64,000 nt of DNA from Flectonema sp. DT1601 (lineage: Eukaryota; Euglenozoa; Diplonemea; Diplonemida; Diplonemidae), in assembly GCA_964019425.1 (NCBI GenBank), contig OZ025824.1, positions 186,001-250,000 of the forward strand, read 5' to 3'. How positions within the stretch are numbered: position 1 is the first letter of the stretch; each line of letters begins with the position of its first letter. The translations under genes and the position numbers were made by a program. The notes under the pieces are model-generated. The model had not been told where the DNA came from, did no database searches, and worked only from the letters and a program-made list of their open reading frames with translations. Below, piece by piece: positions 29,879 through 40,133 of the stretch.

Positions 29879-31302
29879 TTAACAGAATAAAACTGAAGAA
29901 GATTAAATAAAAGTGAAATGGATGAGGGAATAAAATAAAAAAGTACAGTAGTCTAAAATACACCAGAATGGAACATCTGACTGAAATAGACACCTAGATT
30001 GTGGTCACACTTTTATTACTAGATCTGAATGACAGGGATCGACCCTCTCGGTCATTTTTGTTGGTTCTTAACCTGAGAATTAATAATTTAAAATAAGGCT
30101 CTAACACCGTTATAATATCTTCAGAATTTTTATTCTCATTTTTTGATGTCTCCTAAGACGACATCGTTTTACACGTGTGGGATAATTGTTTAATTTTTGT
30201 AAAATACAATCGTACCGCACGCATTGGGCCCCCGTCATGTGTACCCAAGGCAGGCCAGAGCATCAGGCCACAGGTTTGGAAAGTCTTGGGCATAACCCAA
30301 TTAAAAGAAAAAAAAAAACAACTAAAAAAAGGCGCATCAAACACATACTTAATACCTGTCAGATCAGAGCTGACCTTTTTGAGGAGTCTTGACGGGCAAT
30401 TCCTGCTAACAGTAAGCAACAACAACAAGACATAAAATTACTGAAACACAAATTAAAACGTTGTGTCGAGCAGTATATAAAAGTTCGTTTAGTTCAAAAT
30501 TCAATGTTCCCTTTTTTTTTTTTTTTTTTTTTTTTTCATTTTTTCCACAACGACAACAACAACAACTCCACACTGTTTAAATAATTCTCCAGATCCACTT
30601 CAGGATTTTCATCTATTTGTGAATCTTAAGAACATATTTTACTGCGACAACAATCCATAATTACAAATACTCAAACACTCTCCCTAAAATACTTCAGTTC
30701 GAATCCGGTGTAACACCAGGTGGGGGGGGGGGTGAGTGACAGTTCACTAGTTTCATTCATTTTAAAATAGAACAACCTGGGCGATTAATTCAATCGTTAT
30801 TTTTCTCTTTTCTCTTTTTTTTTTATTTTTTTTTATTTTTTTTTTATTGTTGTCTTGAACACAGATTATAAAGAAAGGTATGCATACAGCGTGTGGTATA
30901 AGCTAGCCTACAAAGAAAGTAATCAACGATATGTCAGCTTTACAAAAAAAAAAAAAAATATATCTCATGTGGTAAAGCAAGAAGATGGACAAAAAAGAAA
31001 AAAAATTCCTCATTTTTATTTTTAAATGCTAAAAACAGCCTATTCAAAATAAAAATAATAATAAGGACCACTGGAAAATAAAATCTGTTCATCTATACTG
31101 CAAGGTCAGGACAATAAGCTTCTTAAGTCGGATACAAACGGTTTTTTTTTTCCCCCCTTTTTTTTTTTCCTTTCTTTTGTCACGTCATCCGAATAAGACG
31201 TAACGAAATAATAACACAAATAAAAATTAAAAAAAAAAAGGGTCCATTCGAGTAGATGGTGTCGTGGCAGTAAAAACAATTCTCTTTACTCTCTGAATTG
31301 TT
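29879..31302. other. Intergenic spacer with homopolymers and a GC-rich fold-back
   Basis: Contains the fold-back at 30223-30301, a T run at about 30511-30537, a G run at about 30720-30732 and several T/A runs from 30800 to 31240. No supportable gene was seen. A GTTCGAATC at about 30696 resembles a tRNA T-loop but its flanks do not pair. Confidence 0.4.
30223..30301. other. GC-rich nested fold-back, candidate structured RNA
   Basis: ATTGGG (30223-30228) can pair with CCCAAT (30296-30301), and inside it CCCAAG (30244-30249) can pair with CTTGGG (30285-30290). Between them two GGCC boxes flank a 9-nt loop. The segment is much more GC-rich than the surrounding spacer. It lacks tRNA T-loop and anticodon-arm features. 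No known RNA family is recognised. Confidence 0.3.
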
Positions 31303-34300
31303 TTACAAGTCTTCGTAGTGAAGGGCAGACCAAGCCTCCCATGTTGGAAGTGTCAGTTTAAACTCTCCATAAGAAAAGACGTAATCAACCACAACGGGGG
31401 GGATGTCAGAACCATCACTTAACTTTAGTTGTGCTGATGCGTTGTTCTGTTCTTCTGGATTCTTTGGAGTAACTGTTGCTGTATCTGTTCTGATAGATAA
31501 AGTTCTCTTTCTCGTCATTATTGGTGACGTTGCTCCAGTCTCACGCCATTCTTTTTGAAGATTATAAACTTCCTCAACATACTTGTTACCATAAACAAGT
31601 GCTGTTATTGTTCTTCTGGTCTTTGATTTCTCGCATATATACTTGTTGAAGAACGACACTAAGTCTTCTTTTGTTATTTTATTCAACTCTTGAATCTCAC
31701 GTTCATTCCAATTGAATTCATATGTTCGAGTTTCAATTGATTTCCACCACTGGTCTAATTGTTTTTTTAGAGTTTTTGCCTTGTTATGACGACGTTCTAC
31801 CTCAGAGTTGATTAACGTGTTCAGATCTTCAACTGAGAGATCTTTAATAAAAGTTTCTAAAGAATGAACAAAACAAGATATACGGCTGTACATGTACCAC
31901 GGATCACGTGGTCCTTGGATAACAAATCTGAATGCCTCAAGTAATTCATGTTTTCTGACACCAGACGCAACGACATAACCAAGTTGTTCGTTAGTTCTCA
32001 TTTCAGCATAGAAAAGTGATTCACAGAGACGGGCAAATACATCGATTATGGCGATATTTGTTGGGGATTGGACTCCAATTTGGAAACAAACTTCAATAGC
32101 AGAGTCAGTTGAGACAGTGTTATAAGTAGGTTTCGCAATTATTAAGTTTCTTCCTTTTGGAAGTTTTACAACTCGAGCGTTGTGTTGGTGGAATGGATGT
32201 GGCATTGGACTACAATTTTTGGCGAATTTCTCTTTTATAATATCAACAATCTGAAGACACTGATTCTTATCTATGTTACCAATACATAACAAAGTTACTA
32301 AAACATGCTCTCTAAAAGCTCGTATGTATGCGAGTAAATCATCGTATGTTAAACCATCAAGTTCATAGTCAATATCGAGTAGGCTCCATCTTGTCATGTG
32401 ACATGCGACAGCAACAGTCTCTGATGCGTGATACACAACTTGATTCTTTTTTCTATTAAAAACTGATTGCTTGATAGTCTTCAGACAAGTTTCAAACATC
32501 TCCTTCGTTGGGTTTCTTGACTTCGATATGATCTCAATAATTTGCGTTAGAAGGGCGGGTAGTTTCTGTGAGAATCCTCCCACAGCAATTTCTAAACCAT
32601 CAACTGATGGTCTCAGTTGTAAATTAAGCTGACCCATCATCGCATAGTACAACACAGTGTTGGTTTCGTCTTTTAAATATTCAATATAAACTCTATTTAG
32701 TGCTCTACTCTTAGGTGATGAATAACTAACAGGTGATTGCACCTGAAGATTTATTTGAACTTTTGGATTACCATAAACATCATCATGCCAATGCCATGCC
32801 TTGACCTCAACTGGATCAGTTTTGTTGTAACTTGGAGCGTCTTCGCTGTAGATGAGTTCAGGTTGTCGAGGAGTTTTTTCAGGTTTTGGAATCATACCAA
32901 ATGAATTAGGAATAAACTCATTAGGTAATGGCATGAATAACTTTGGATCAATATTTGGAGGGTTTCTCCATTCTTCAATTGTTTCCTCAGGGATATCAAC
33001 ATATCCGTATTTGTCTTCGTAGAATCTTGAGGTTCTGTATTATTTTTTTATAATATATAAAAAACACATCTTTTACAAGAATGAATAAAAAGCTATATAA
33101 GAATACACACAAATTAGTTTCAACAGGAACACTAACACTCTTCTCTTGAGTACAATAACGGACAGCAACAATAGATCTTTCTGGAGTCATGGATTTCAAA
33201 ACTTTTTCAATCATTTCTGGGTCCTTTTCCGTTACTAGATCATTAGACAAAACATGTTCTGGAGGAAATCTATTCAAATTCATCGACAGATTAGAGACGT
33301 GATTAAACGGTGATGGAATGTCACTGTAACTGTTTTTTATTTTTATTTATTTTGAATTTTCTTTTTAAAATTCAGAATTTTTTTTATTTTTTATTCTGAT
33401 GATAAATAAATAAACTAATCAACATACTGGTAGTCAATTGCACAGGTTCCAGTAACTTCATTCCAAACATTTTCAGAGAAACCATTCTTTGTAATCATAG
33501 CAATGTATTGATAAACGAGTGAGATAACTTCCATTCTATTTGCGTAGCCTTCAGCAGTTAGATAGGCCTGTAGTTCCATGTAATTATAAACAGACGATAT
33601 ATCTATTGTTTCACCAACTATGAGTTGTGTTGCCCAATTACGTTCTTTTAATAAATGAAGAATACTTCCTTCACACTCATGCCCTAATAAAAACCCAAGG
33701 TATCTTGATGGCTTTATTTTGTAATGAGCATAACCAGACTCTACACACCAAGTCATGTGCAGTCGGGTGTGTAAGTTAAGTGACTGAACATAGTATAGTT
33801 TTTTTGTCTTAGTTAAATCCAGTGGATAATCATTCTTCCAAGTGTTTTCAGGTTGGGTAATTCCTTTATCAGGAACTGCAGTAAAATGTGTTGTAACCAT
33901 CTCCTGAAGCTTATCAAGAGTCTCCTTTCCATAAACACAAAGACTCATTACTCTTGAAGAGTAGTGTCGTTGGAAATCAAATAGGTAATCACGTACACAG
34001 ATTCCCTTCTCTTCTGGGTTGTTTTTTAAAGTGTGAATATTACCAGGTGCGAAGTTCGATATCGGATGAGTTCGATTAGTTAAATCTTTTAAGAATATCC
34101 AAAACCGAACTGCGTCCGCCGTCCGACCCTTTTGGTCTTCAGATTCGACTGCCAACAACTCACGACCAGTAGCTGACTCGGTAAAGAGGGGTTTTATAAA
34201 AAACTGAGCGAATCTGTCGAGAGCACCATCCAATGCACTGCTGCAAACATCGAATGAGAAATTCGTATTTTCTAATGTCGTAAAAGCGTTGCAGCATCCT

Positions 34301-34563
34301 CCATGATCATTTAAATATCCAGCATAGCTACCCTCATCAGGGTATTTTTCAGTTCCAAGAAACATCATGTGTTCTGTGAAGTGTGCAAGTCCTGGAATCT
34401 CTTCTGGGTCATTAAACTGACCAACTAAACAATCCATTGAAGCTGCTGATTGTTCAGTAGCTGGATCACTGATGAGAATAACACGAAGTCCATTATCAAG
34501 TTCTACTATTCGATAATCACATTTTGTGTTGTTTGGAGTCTCGACTTTAGCGAGTTCCCTCAT
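31303..34563 (-). CDS. Insulin-degrading enzyme-like M16A zinc metallopeptidase, three exons
   Basis: Exons are about 34563-33428, 33329-33111 and 33034-31303, giving about 1028 residues, the normal size for this family. The inverted zinc motif HFTEH (His61, Glu64, His65 from the ATG at 34563) is intact, and Glu142 lies 77 residues after His65, as the third zinc ligand should. The four M16 half-domains are present: ERNWATQLIVGE in the second, RPSVDGLEIAVGGFSQKLP in the third, and NEQLGYVVASGVRKHE with FVIQGPRDP and LTKEDLVSFF-like (KITKEDLVSFFNKY) segments in the fourth. The enzyme degrades short unfolded peptides such as insulin and presequences, usually in the cytosol. There is no signal peptide or C-terminal SKL. 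A CAG acceptor at 34580-34582 lies 16 nt before the ATG. Confidence 0.93.
33035..33110 (-). other. Intron 2 of the IDE-like gene (76 nt)
   Basis: Donor GTGTGT, acceptor ATACAG. Splicing joins PVETNL to TSRFYEDKYGYVDIP in frame, in the position of the human segment around EEWYGTQYK. Confidence 0.8.
33330..33427 (-). other. Intron 1 of the IDE-like gene (about 98 nt)
   Basis: Donor GTATGTTG at 33427; acceptor AAACAG at 33330-33332. An alternative CAG six bases further (33324-33326) would also keep frame and would drop two codons (Tyr-Ser) before DIPSPFNHVS. Confidence 0.75.
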
Positions 34564-35277
34564 CTCCACCCCCCGTGTGCTGCTCAAAAAGAATATGTTT
34601 CTAAAGTAAAAAAAACAATAATATGATTCTATTTGTCAAGACTACTCTCTCATATCTCATACGTGATCTCTGATAAAGAAATATAACAGTAACCACTACT
34701 GGAGTAAACGTTGATTTTCTTTTTTTTAAAATATGCAGCCATTGGCTTACTTAAAGAAATTAGGTGTAGATGTGACAAGTAGCTCAAAAAGGCAGATATT
34801 GCCTTGATCGGCTGGGGGGTAAGGATAAAATAATTAACTTAAGGTTGTTCTATTTAAAAAGACAAAAAGAAGAAGAAAAAAAAACAATAAATAAATAACA
34901 AAAAGAAGAAATCTTTTTCGAACGGATTTACAAGTTTCCAAAGGGGACTATCAAAATAGACAGAACTCAACTTTTAAATTAAATGTTGGACAAGTTAATC
35001 GAAAGAAAAACGTTATTCGCAGTCTTCTTTTGTTGCCCAAGAAGGTTAAAGGGAAACAATCTTATTCTCTTCAAAGAAAAGTCAAACACAGAGAATAGAA
35101 TGGAAGGAGGATTTTGCAGAAGAAAAACTAACAAAAGAACAAATGCAAGAATAGGCCATTAGATAAGTGAATGTATACAATCACTACCTTGATGTTGCCA
35201 AATAATTGAAGGAGTGTGAGCAGACAACTAACGACTCAATGATAATAATCTTTTTTATAAAAAGAATGCCTAGCTAT
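34564..35277. other. Intergenic spacer, nothing recognised
   Basis: AT-rich, with A-rich stretches around 34861-34900. No coding frame or RNA gene is supportable. Confidence 0.4.
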
Positions 35278-36198
35278 CTATCCAGCAGTCCTGAGTGAAG
35301 CTTGTGAAGTCTTCTTTACTATCTTTTTGATAACACGCCTGCCGCTTAAGTTGGTTCGCAATGATCCCTCTCTTGTAATAGAGTCATGAGTCTGACTGTT
35401 TGATTTCTCTAATGAAGTCTTGTGTGATTGAGGTTGAGGAGACTTTGATAATGAAGCAGTAGCACTCTTACTCTTTAATACTGGAATCCGACTTGACGGA
35501 AGAGGAATCTTAGCGACTGACTTGGATACAGGACTTGGGGATTGTTCAACAGAAACATCTGTTGAAGGCTGTACTGCTGGTGGTGATGTTTTTGATTTAA
35601 ATAATGAAGTCGGATGAACATCAACACCTGAGTTCTTACTCGAAGCTGATTTCATCTCTTCCGACTCGTCAGATGTTTTCAAAGAACTCAGTCGAGGAGA
35701 TTCACTTACAGATCCTGACTGGCTATTCATTCTGTCTGGAGAATCTCTCGTTAAAATTGAAGCAACATCACTGAGACAGTCTGGGTTGTTCTTCACTTCT
35801 TGAAGGTACTTCTCCATAGATTCAATACGCTGAAGGTTCTTCACTTTGATTCTAAGTTCTTGATTCTCAGCAAACAGTAACTTATTTTTCAGAATAACAT
35901 CTTTATAGGCAACTGCTAGTTCGTCCATAAGCCGTTCTTGTGTCAGGCGATTCCTACGTTCCTTTATTAAAAGTGTTTCTAATGATTCTACTGCTTGAGA
36001 AGGAGTCAATCCCTTCTTCCACATCCATTCAGGTGGTAGTAGTGATGGTAATACTTCGTCAGTGTCATTTAAACAAGCGACAAGACCGTCTCTCTCACTT
36101 TCTAGTTCCTTATTTCTGTCATGTAAGTGATCAAGTTCAGCAGTCAATTCTGCCCTGACATCACTCTCTTTTACGCCACAGGTTACAGTTTGCCCCAT
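35278..36198 (-). CDS. Coiled-coil, Ser/Pro-rich protein with N-terminal lipidation signal and SxIP-like motif
   Basis: The 306-residue product starts MGQTVTCG. Gly2 with Thr6 fits the MGxxxS/T N-myristoylation consensus, and Cys7 could be palmitoylated, so membrane attachment is plausible. Residues about 10-145 are charged and heptad-like (coiled coil), with a hydrophobic LPSLLPPEWMWKKG break at about 52. The second half is Ser/Pro/Lys-rich and disordered, ending in a basic RRVIKKIVKKTSQ segment. PSSRIPVLKSKS, at about residue 235, fits the SxIP motif that binds EB1 at growing microtubule ends in a basic, Ser/Pro-rich context, as in known cases. Taken together, a protein linking membrane and microtubules is an inference only. 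A strong acceptor (CAG at 36212-36214, after a T-rich tract) lies 13 nt before the ATG. Confidence 0.7.
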   Translation of the reverse strand: MGQTVTCGVKESDVRAELTAELDHLHDRNKELESERDGLVACLNDTDEVLPSLLPPEWMWKKGLTPSQAVESLETLLIKERRNRLTQERLMDELAVAYKDVILKNKLLFAENQELRIKVKNLQRIESMEKYLQEVKNNPDCLSDVASILTRDSPDRMNSQSGSVSESPRLSSLKTSDESEEMKSASSKNSGVDVHPTSLFKSKTSPPAVQPSTDVSVEQSPSPVSKSVAKIPLPSSRIPVLKSKSATASLSKSPQPQSHKTSLEKSNSQTHDSITREGSLRTNLSGRRVIKKIVKKTSQASLRTAG

Positions 36199-36504
36199 CT
36201 AACGTGGTAATCTGGTAAAAAAAAGAATAATGTTAGTCTTTGAAACAAAAACTATACTTTTTCTTGGGTCGATCAAATTTTTAATCGAATTAGTTGCGAT
36301 GAGTTCAGTTAGCACCAAAATAAATAATAAATAAATAAAACGACCCAAATAAGGTTTTTCGCATGCGACTTTACTTTAATAAGTTGATCGGAGTAAATTA
36401 ATCTTTCGTTGGCTTCCAACTCAACTAGTAGCTGGCATTTCAATAACAAAATCATTTCTGAAATCAGGAAATGGACAACCAAGTGTTAGCTGTCGGCAGG
36501 CTAA
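36199..36504. other. Intergenic spacer, nothing recognised
   Basis: AT-rich sequence between BRICK1 and the coiled-coil gene; it holds the acceptor region of the latter. Confidence 0.4.
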
Positions 36505-36732
36505 CTACTCTTTCATGGCGCTAACTTTTCCTCTTAGCAACGCAGCCTTTCTCTCTACCATCTCAAGCGATCCCTCGATCTGCAATAATCTAGATGTTGT
36601 TAATTTCTCAAAGTCATTCAACATCCTCGTCATCTCTCTCAGACATTCATTCACACCTTCCAAGTCATCTCTCTGCTGCCAGTGGGTGCTACATTCTTTC
36701 TGCAGCTTTTGCTGATTTTGTTCTTGGACCAT
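36505..36732 (-). CDS. BRK1: BRICK1/HSPC300-like subunit of the SCAR/WAVE complex
   Basis: The ATG at 36732 gives a 75-residue protein, exactly the size of animal BRICK1. After a variable N-terminus the sequence STHWQQRDDLEGVNECLREM, then MLNDFEKLTTSRLLQIEGSL and EMVERKAALLRGKV follows the BRICK1 pattern ([48 protein letters not shown]), with the tryptophan and the LN-F core in register. BRICK1 is a helical subunit that stabilises the SCAR/WAVE complex, which activates Arp2/3-driven actin branching. This implies the host builds actin-based protrusions, unlike trypanosomatids. A CAG acceptor at 36745-36747 lies 12 nt before the ATG. Confidence 0.75.
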   Translation of the reverse strand: MVQEQNQQKLQKECSTHWQQRDDLEGVNECLREMTRMLNDFEKLTTSRLLQIEGSLEMVERKAALLRGKVSAMKE

Positions 36733-38125
36733 GTGTGTGTATGACTGCAAAGTTAATTATTTAATTAAATTATTTTTCTAAAAATGAACACTCGACATTT
36801 TAACTAAGCTAATCAGTAACGACAAGGATAGGGAAAGTAGAGCAATGCGCCTACCAAAGTGATACCACTTTTTCTTTTTAGTTTCATCAGTCACATATTT
36901 AGCTACAGCCATGAACATTAAAAAGTATGATGAGCCGGTATCAAAATAAAACAAAGTTACCAAACACATAATTATACTAAACAAGGAGCACACAACCACT
37001 ACTAACTAATTTCAAGAGGGTCGGTACGTAATGTTCCCTCGATGGTAAAAAACTCCCCGTAACTGGCTTGGGCGCCTCTGCAGCTTCGTTCTCACCACAT
37101 TTCTGTTTAGTGTAAATACCGTGCGGTCTAATAGTGAGTAAAATAAAACAACGAAAGTTACACCAGTTTACTTAATAATCGCCGCCTTCTCAAAGAGAGC
37201 GCCATTATTTTTCGCATTGATTAAGGAAACACTTTTCAATTTCCTTAACACTGCCGAATTCTGAAAGGTTAAGAGTAGTGATCCGTGAACAGTAAAATAA
37301 TAAATTACCTCCAACAGTGGTGACACCACTAAGACCAAATCAAGAGCTGTGCTTTGTGAACAGTAAGACAACAAATTATCTCTAATCCAGATATAAATCT
37401 TCCTTAATGTGGTCTCTGACCCAAAGAAGCAGCTTCTCCCGTTGTATCATCAACAAACCAGCATTTACCGAATATCCTATACTGCTTCCTCCACATTACC
37501 AACTCGCTGTTTGCACCACTCCAAGATCTGCCAGCCACTCTGTTTCACAAAGGGTATCACCAGCAAACGAGTCCAACTTCCTCCGAATTGACATCTCATT
37601 CCCCAGCCGCCGCCGTCAACACGTCGCTCACAGCGAAATCAGCACCAGCCGTCACTGTCACTGCGGGGAATCCTAAATCCGGGGACGTCACAAAAATCTG
37701 CTACTATGTGCTGTGTGGATGTATGTTCCAAACACCAGACGGCAATAATACGATCCTAACATTGAATCATCTGAGTATCGAATATAGTAGCAAGGATGCG
37801 CCTTGTCATTACATTCCTACAAAGGGATATGAAAACTGTTTTACAAGGAATTCTCTGTTTAAATAGAATGGTCATCCTTTGACTAAGTGAATAGCGTTGA
37901 CAGCAGAAACAATAACATAATCCTTGATATCTGGTATATAAAAGAACTTTATAAATACGTTCCACACAGAACCATATTGGATAGATCTACTACCTTCAGA
38001 AGAGGGCGCCTCCTCAAAAAGATGAGTGGCTGCTTAGATCCTCTATTAAAGATGTGCTGTTAGATTTCTGTGTACTTTTTTCAAATTTGAAATTTCATTT
38101 TGCCCATAACTATTTCACTAGTAAA
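36733..38125. other. Intergenic stretch with one open plus-strand frame
   Basis: Mostly AT-rich and featureless, except for a less AT-rich block at about 37400-37700 that contains the ATG-less open frame described separately. Confidence 0.4.
37420..37866 (+). other. Open frame of 149 codons without ATG start, possible exon or gene remnant
   Basis: This is the only plus-strand frame outside the tandem array that looks at all protein-like. It opens after a TGA and stays open for 148 sense codons across a block richer in G+C than its surroundings (for instance PAAAVNTSLTAKSAPAV and CMFQTPDGNN). There is no start codon near its beginning, no acceptor-AG context like that of the other genes, and no recognised domain. 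It could be a chance frame, a transposon fragment or an exon of an opposite-strand gene. Confidence 0.25.
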
Positions 38126-39580
38126 CTATCGCAGCTGCTTTCCCAACTTCGCACCAGCTTCAGATAGTAATTTACGAGCCAGTGACTTTGAGCAGGCCGT
38201 TGCCGCATCAAGAGCCGTGTTGCCATCCTTTGTAGTGTAATTTACATCAGCTCCACGACTGAGAAGGTACTTCAATAGAATGCAATCATTATGACGAGAA
38301 GCAGCTATCAATAAGGATGAGGTTCCTAGAAAGTGATAATTGACAGACACAGGAATATACTGCGTCTCAAACATCCACATAACAATGTCAACTCTGTTAG
38401 CTCTGACAGCCTGAAGGCAGGGATGCTCTGAATTGCTTTGGAGACATTCTTTTATTTCTTCCTTAGAGGGTTTCATTATATCCGTAATGGAAGTCATCTC
38501 AGTAACGTCGTTGGCATTTTGAGTTACCAAAATTCTTGTTAGTTTGATGAAAAAACTAGCTGTAAAGTCTTTTGGGTTTAATTGTTTTACCAACACTTTT
38601 ACAATGTCTAGCATTCCACAAGAAAGGTATCTTTGAATTACTATTTTTAGTTGTTTTTTTGATGTTACGACAATTCTGTTCATCATCTCCAATGCGACGT
38701 TTTTAGGCATTCCTCTTACAAAGAACGGTTCTGATACCCACTCTGAAAGGCTATCCAAGTATGAAAAAACTATTGTTCTCTTCGTTTCACATAACAATAA
38801 TTTTGCAATCCCCGAAGTTATTTTAAACACGAAATCAGAAATATTAACTGTCTCTAAGCAGTATTTAATCATATTTAAATTATCAGTTTTTAAAGCCTTC
38901 GATATGCGTGTGTAGTACCGAGAGGGAGTCGCTGTTAGTTTCCCACAGTTTTGATCAATTACCCTAAGGACTTCAACATGACCTAATTGAATTGCTTTTA
39001 AATCAACATTGCTTGTTGCTAACTTAGAGTATCCTGCATTGATAACAACACTTACTCCTTGAGGACTGTTAATCCCAATACAAAACTTCATTAAGTCACC
39101 TGACACGGAATCGAACCCTTCAGCACTTCTAAGACACACGGCTACAGAAGCATTAACGTCAACGTGTTGGAGTGCGATTTCAGAGATATAGTAATGCCCA
39201 TCACGTAGTAGTATGTATAAGAATATATTAAGTTCTTGGTAATTCTTCCAAGTACCTGTCACAGCGAGGGCTTCTATTAATCTTTTATCTCCAGCTTTTA
39301 TCGTTGAACGGTATTCAGAAATTTTATATTTCTTTAACAACTCTTGTGCAGCATCCTTAGACATTCCAAGTGACAATGTTAATACTGAACCACCCACCAA
39401 AGAAGTGTCTTTGATTAGGGTATTATCACTGATTGGTTCTCCTTCGTATTCAAGTTCACAAAAATGATACTCAAAATTCGTTGTTTCTTCTAAGGCTTCT
39501 ATAATATTTTTTATATTCCAGGTAGGCTCAACAATTATTGAATGAGTGCAGCCCATTGGATCCTCAACGTATACTTCCAT
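38126..39580 (-). CDS. Ubiquitin-like domain plus ankyrin-repeat protein
   Basis: The first true ATG at 39580 gives 484 residues. Residues 1-75 form a ubiquitin-like fold (MEVYVEDPMGCTHSIIVEPT, ELEYEGEPISDNTLIKD, GGSVLTLSLG), matching the [20 protein letters not shown] region of ubiquitin. There is no C-terminal diglycine, so it is a fixed domain and not a modifier. The rest is helical and ankyrin-like, weak in the middle and clear at the end (SLLIAASRHNDCILLKYLLS, RGADVNYTTKDGNTALDAAT). Such UBL-ankyrin proteins usually act as adaptors to the proteasome or other ubiquitin receptors, which is inferred here. A CAG acceptor with pyrimidine tract (39586-39588) lies 5 nt before the ATG. Confidence 0.75.
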   Translation of the reverse strand: MEVYVEDPMGCTHSIIVEPTWNIKNIIEALEETTNFEYHFCELEYEGEPISDNTLIKDTSLVGGSVLTLSLGMSKDAAQELLKKYKISEYRSTIKAGDKRLIEALAVTGTWKNYQELNIFLYILLRDGHYYISEIALQHVDVNASVAVCLRSAEGFDSVSGDLMKFCIGINSPQGVSVVINAGYSKLATSNVDLKAIQLGHVEVLRVIDQNCGKLTATPSRYYTRISKALKTDNLNMIKYCLETVNISDFVFKITSGIAKLLLCETKRTIVFSYLDSLSEWVSEPFFVRGMPKNVALEMMNRIVVTSKKQLKIVIQRYLSCGMLDIVKVLVKQLNPKDFTASFFIKLTRILVTQNANDVTEMTSITDIMKPSKEEIKECLQSNSEHPCLQAVRANRVDIVMWMFETQYIPVSVNYHFLGTSSLLIAASRHNDCILLKYLLSRGADVNYTTKDGNTALDAATACSKSLARKLLSEAGAKLGKQLR

Positions 39581-40133
39581 AATGGCTGTGAGAAACAATA
39601 ACGGTTTCTTTTTTTTTTTTGGATAATAATTTCCCTCTTAATAATAAATAAAAGAAGTTTGTCAGAAACGTCAAACGCAACCGACGAGAGTAATGAAATT
39701 CGAACGCGAACACAATATAAATAAAAATTCAAAAGAAAGAAAAAAAAACAATCTAATACAAAACGATAGAGGCTCACCTTTTCTTGGCAGAGCGACCGCA
39801 ATGTGACGTGGCTGTTTCGGAGAGTCCTTGATCCCAGAGGCTGCGAATATTAATAGCCTTGGAGTACAAGGTAACCAAACACACTAATCGTCTTCATGTA
39901 CTTGATAATTAAATAAGCTACGAAGGGATTAGCACAAATGTGACAGATGGACATCTACTACGAGTGAAGTTAGTAATAATAAGACACAAAATAAGAATAA
40001 CATAACGAAAACAAATAAACCAATTCAATGTGGTCGGTTTTCTTTTGACAAGAAAACTAACTTTTGGTAGGCTAGGACGACTAAAACAACAAACACTGGA
40101 TAAAGAGATAACTGTGATTAGGTGAAACCGATA
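39581..40133. other. Intergenic spacer, nothing recognised
   Basis: AT-rich with a T run at about 39607-39620. No further gene or RNA feature was recognised. Confidence 0.4.

Noticed and set aside
30690-30740. tRNA-like GTTCGAATC
   Set aside because: Flanking bases cannot form the T-arm stem, and no acceptor, D or anticodon arms were found around it.
34563-34587. Start of the IDE-like gene at 34587
   Set aside because: That codon is TTG; the first ATG is at 34563, 16 nt after a CAG acceptor. The same reasoning moved the starts of the hydrolase (26273), carboxylase (29419), BRICK1 (36732), UBL-ankyrin (39580), kinase (41177) and array genes (for example 42863).
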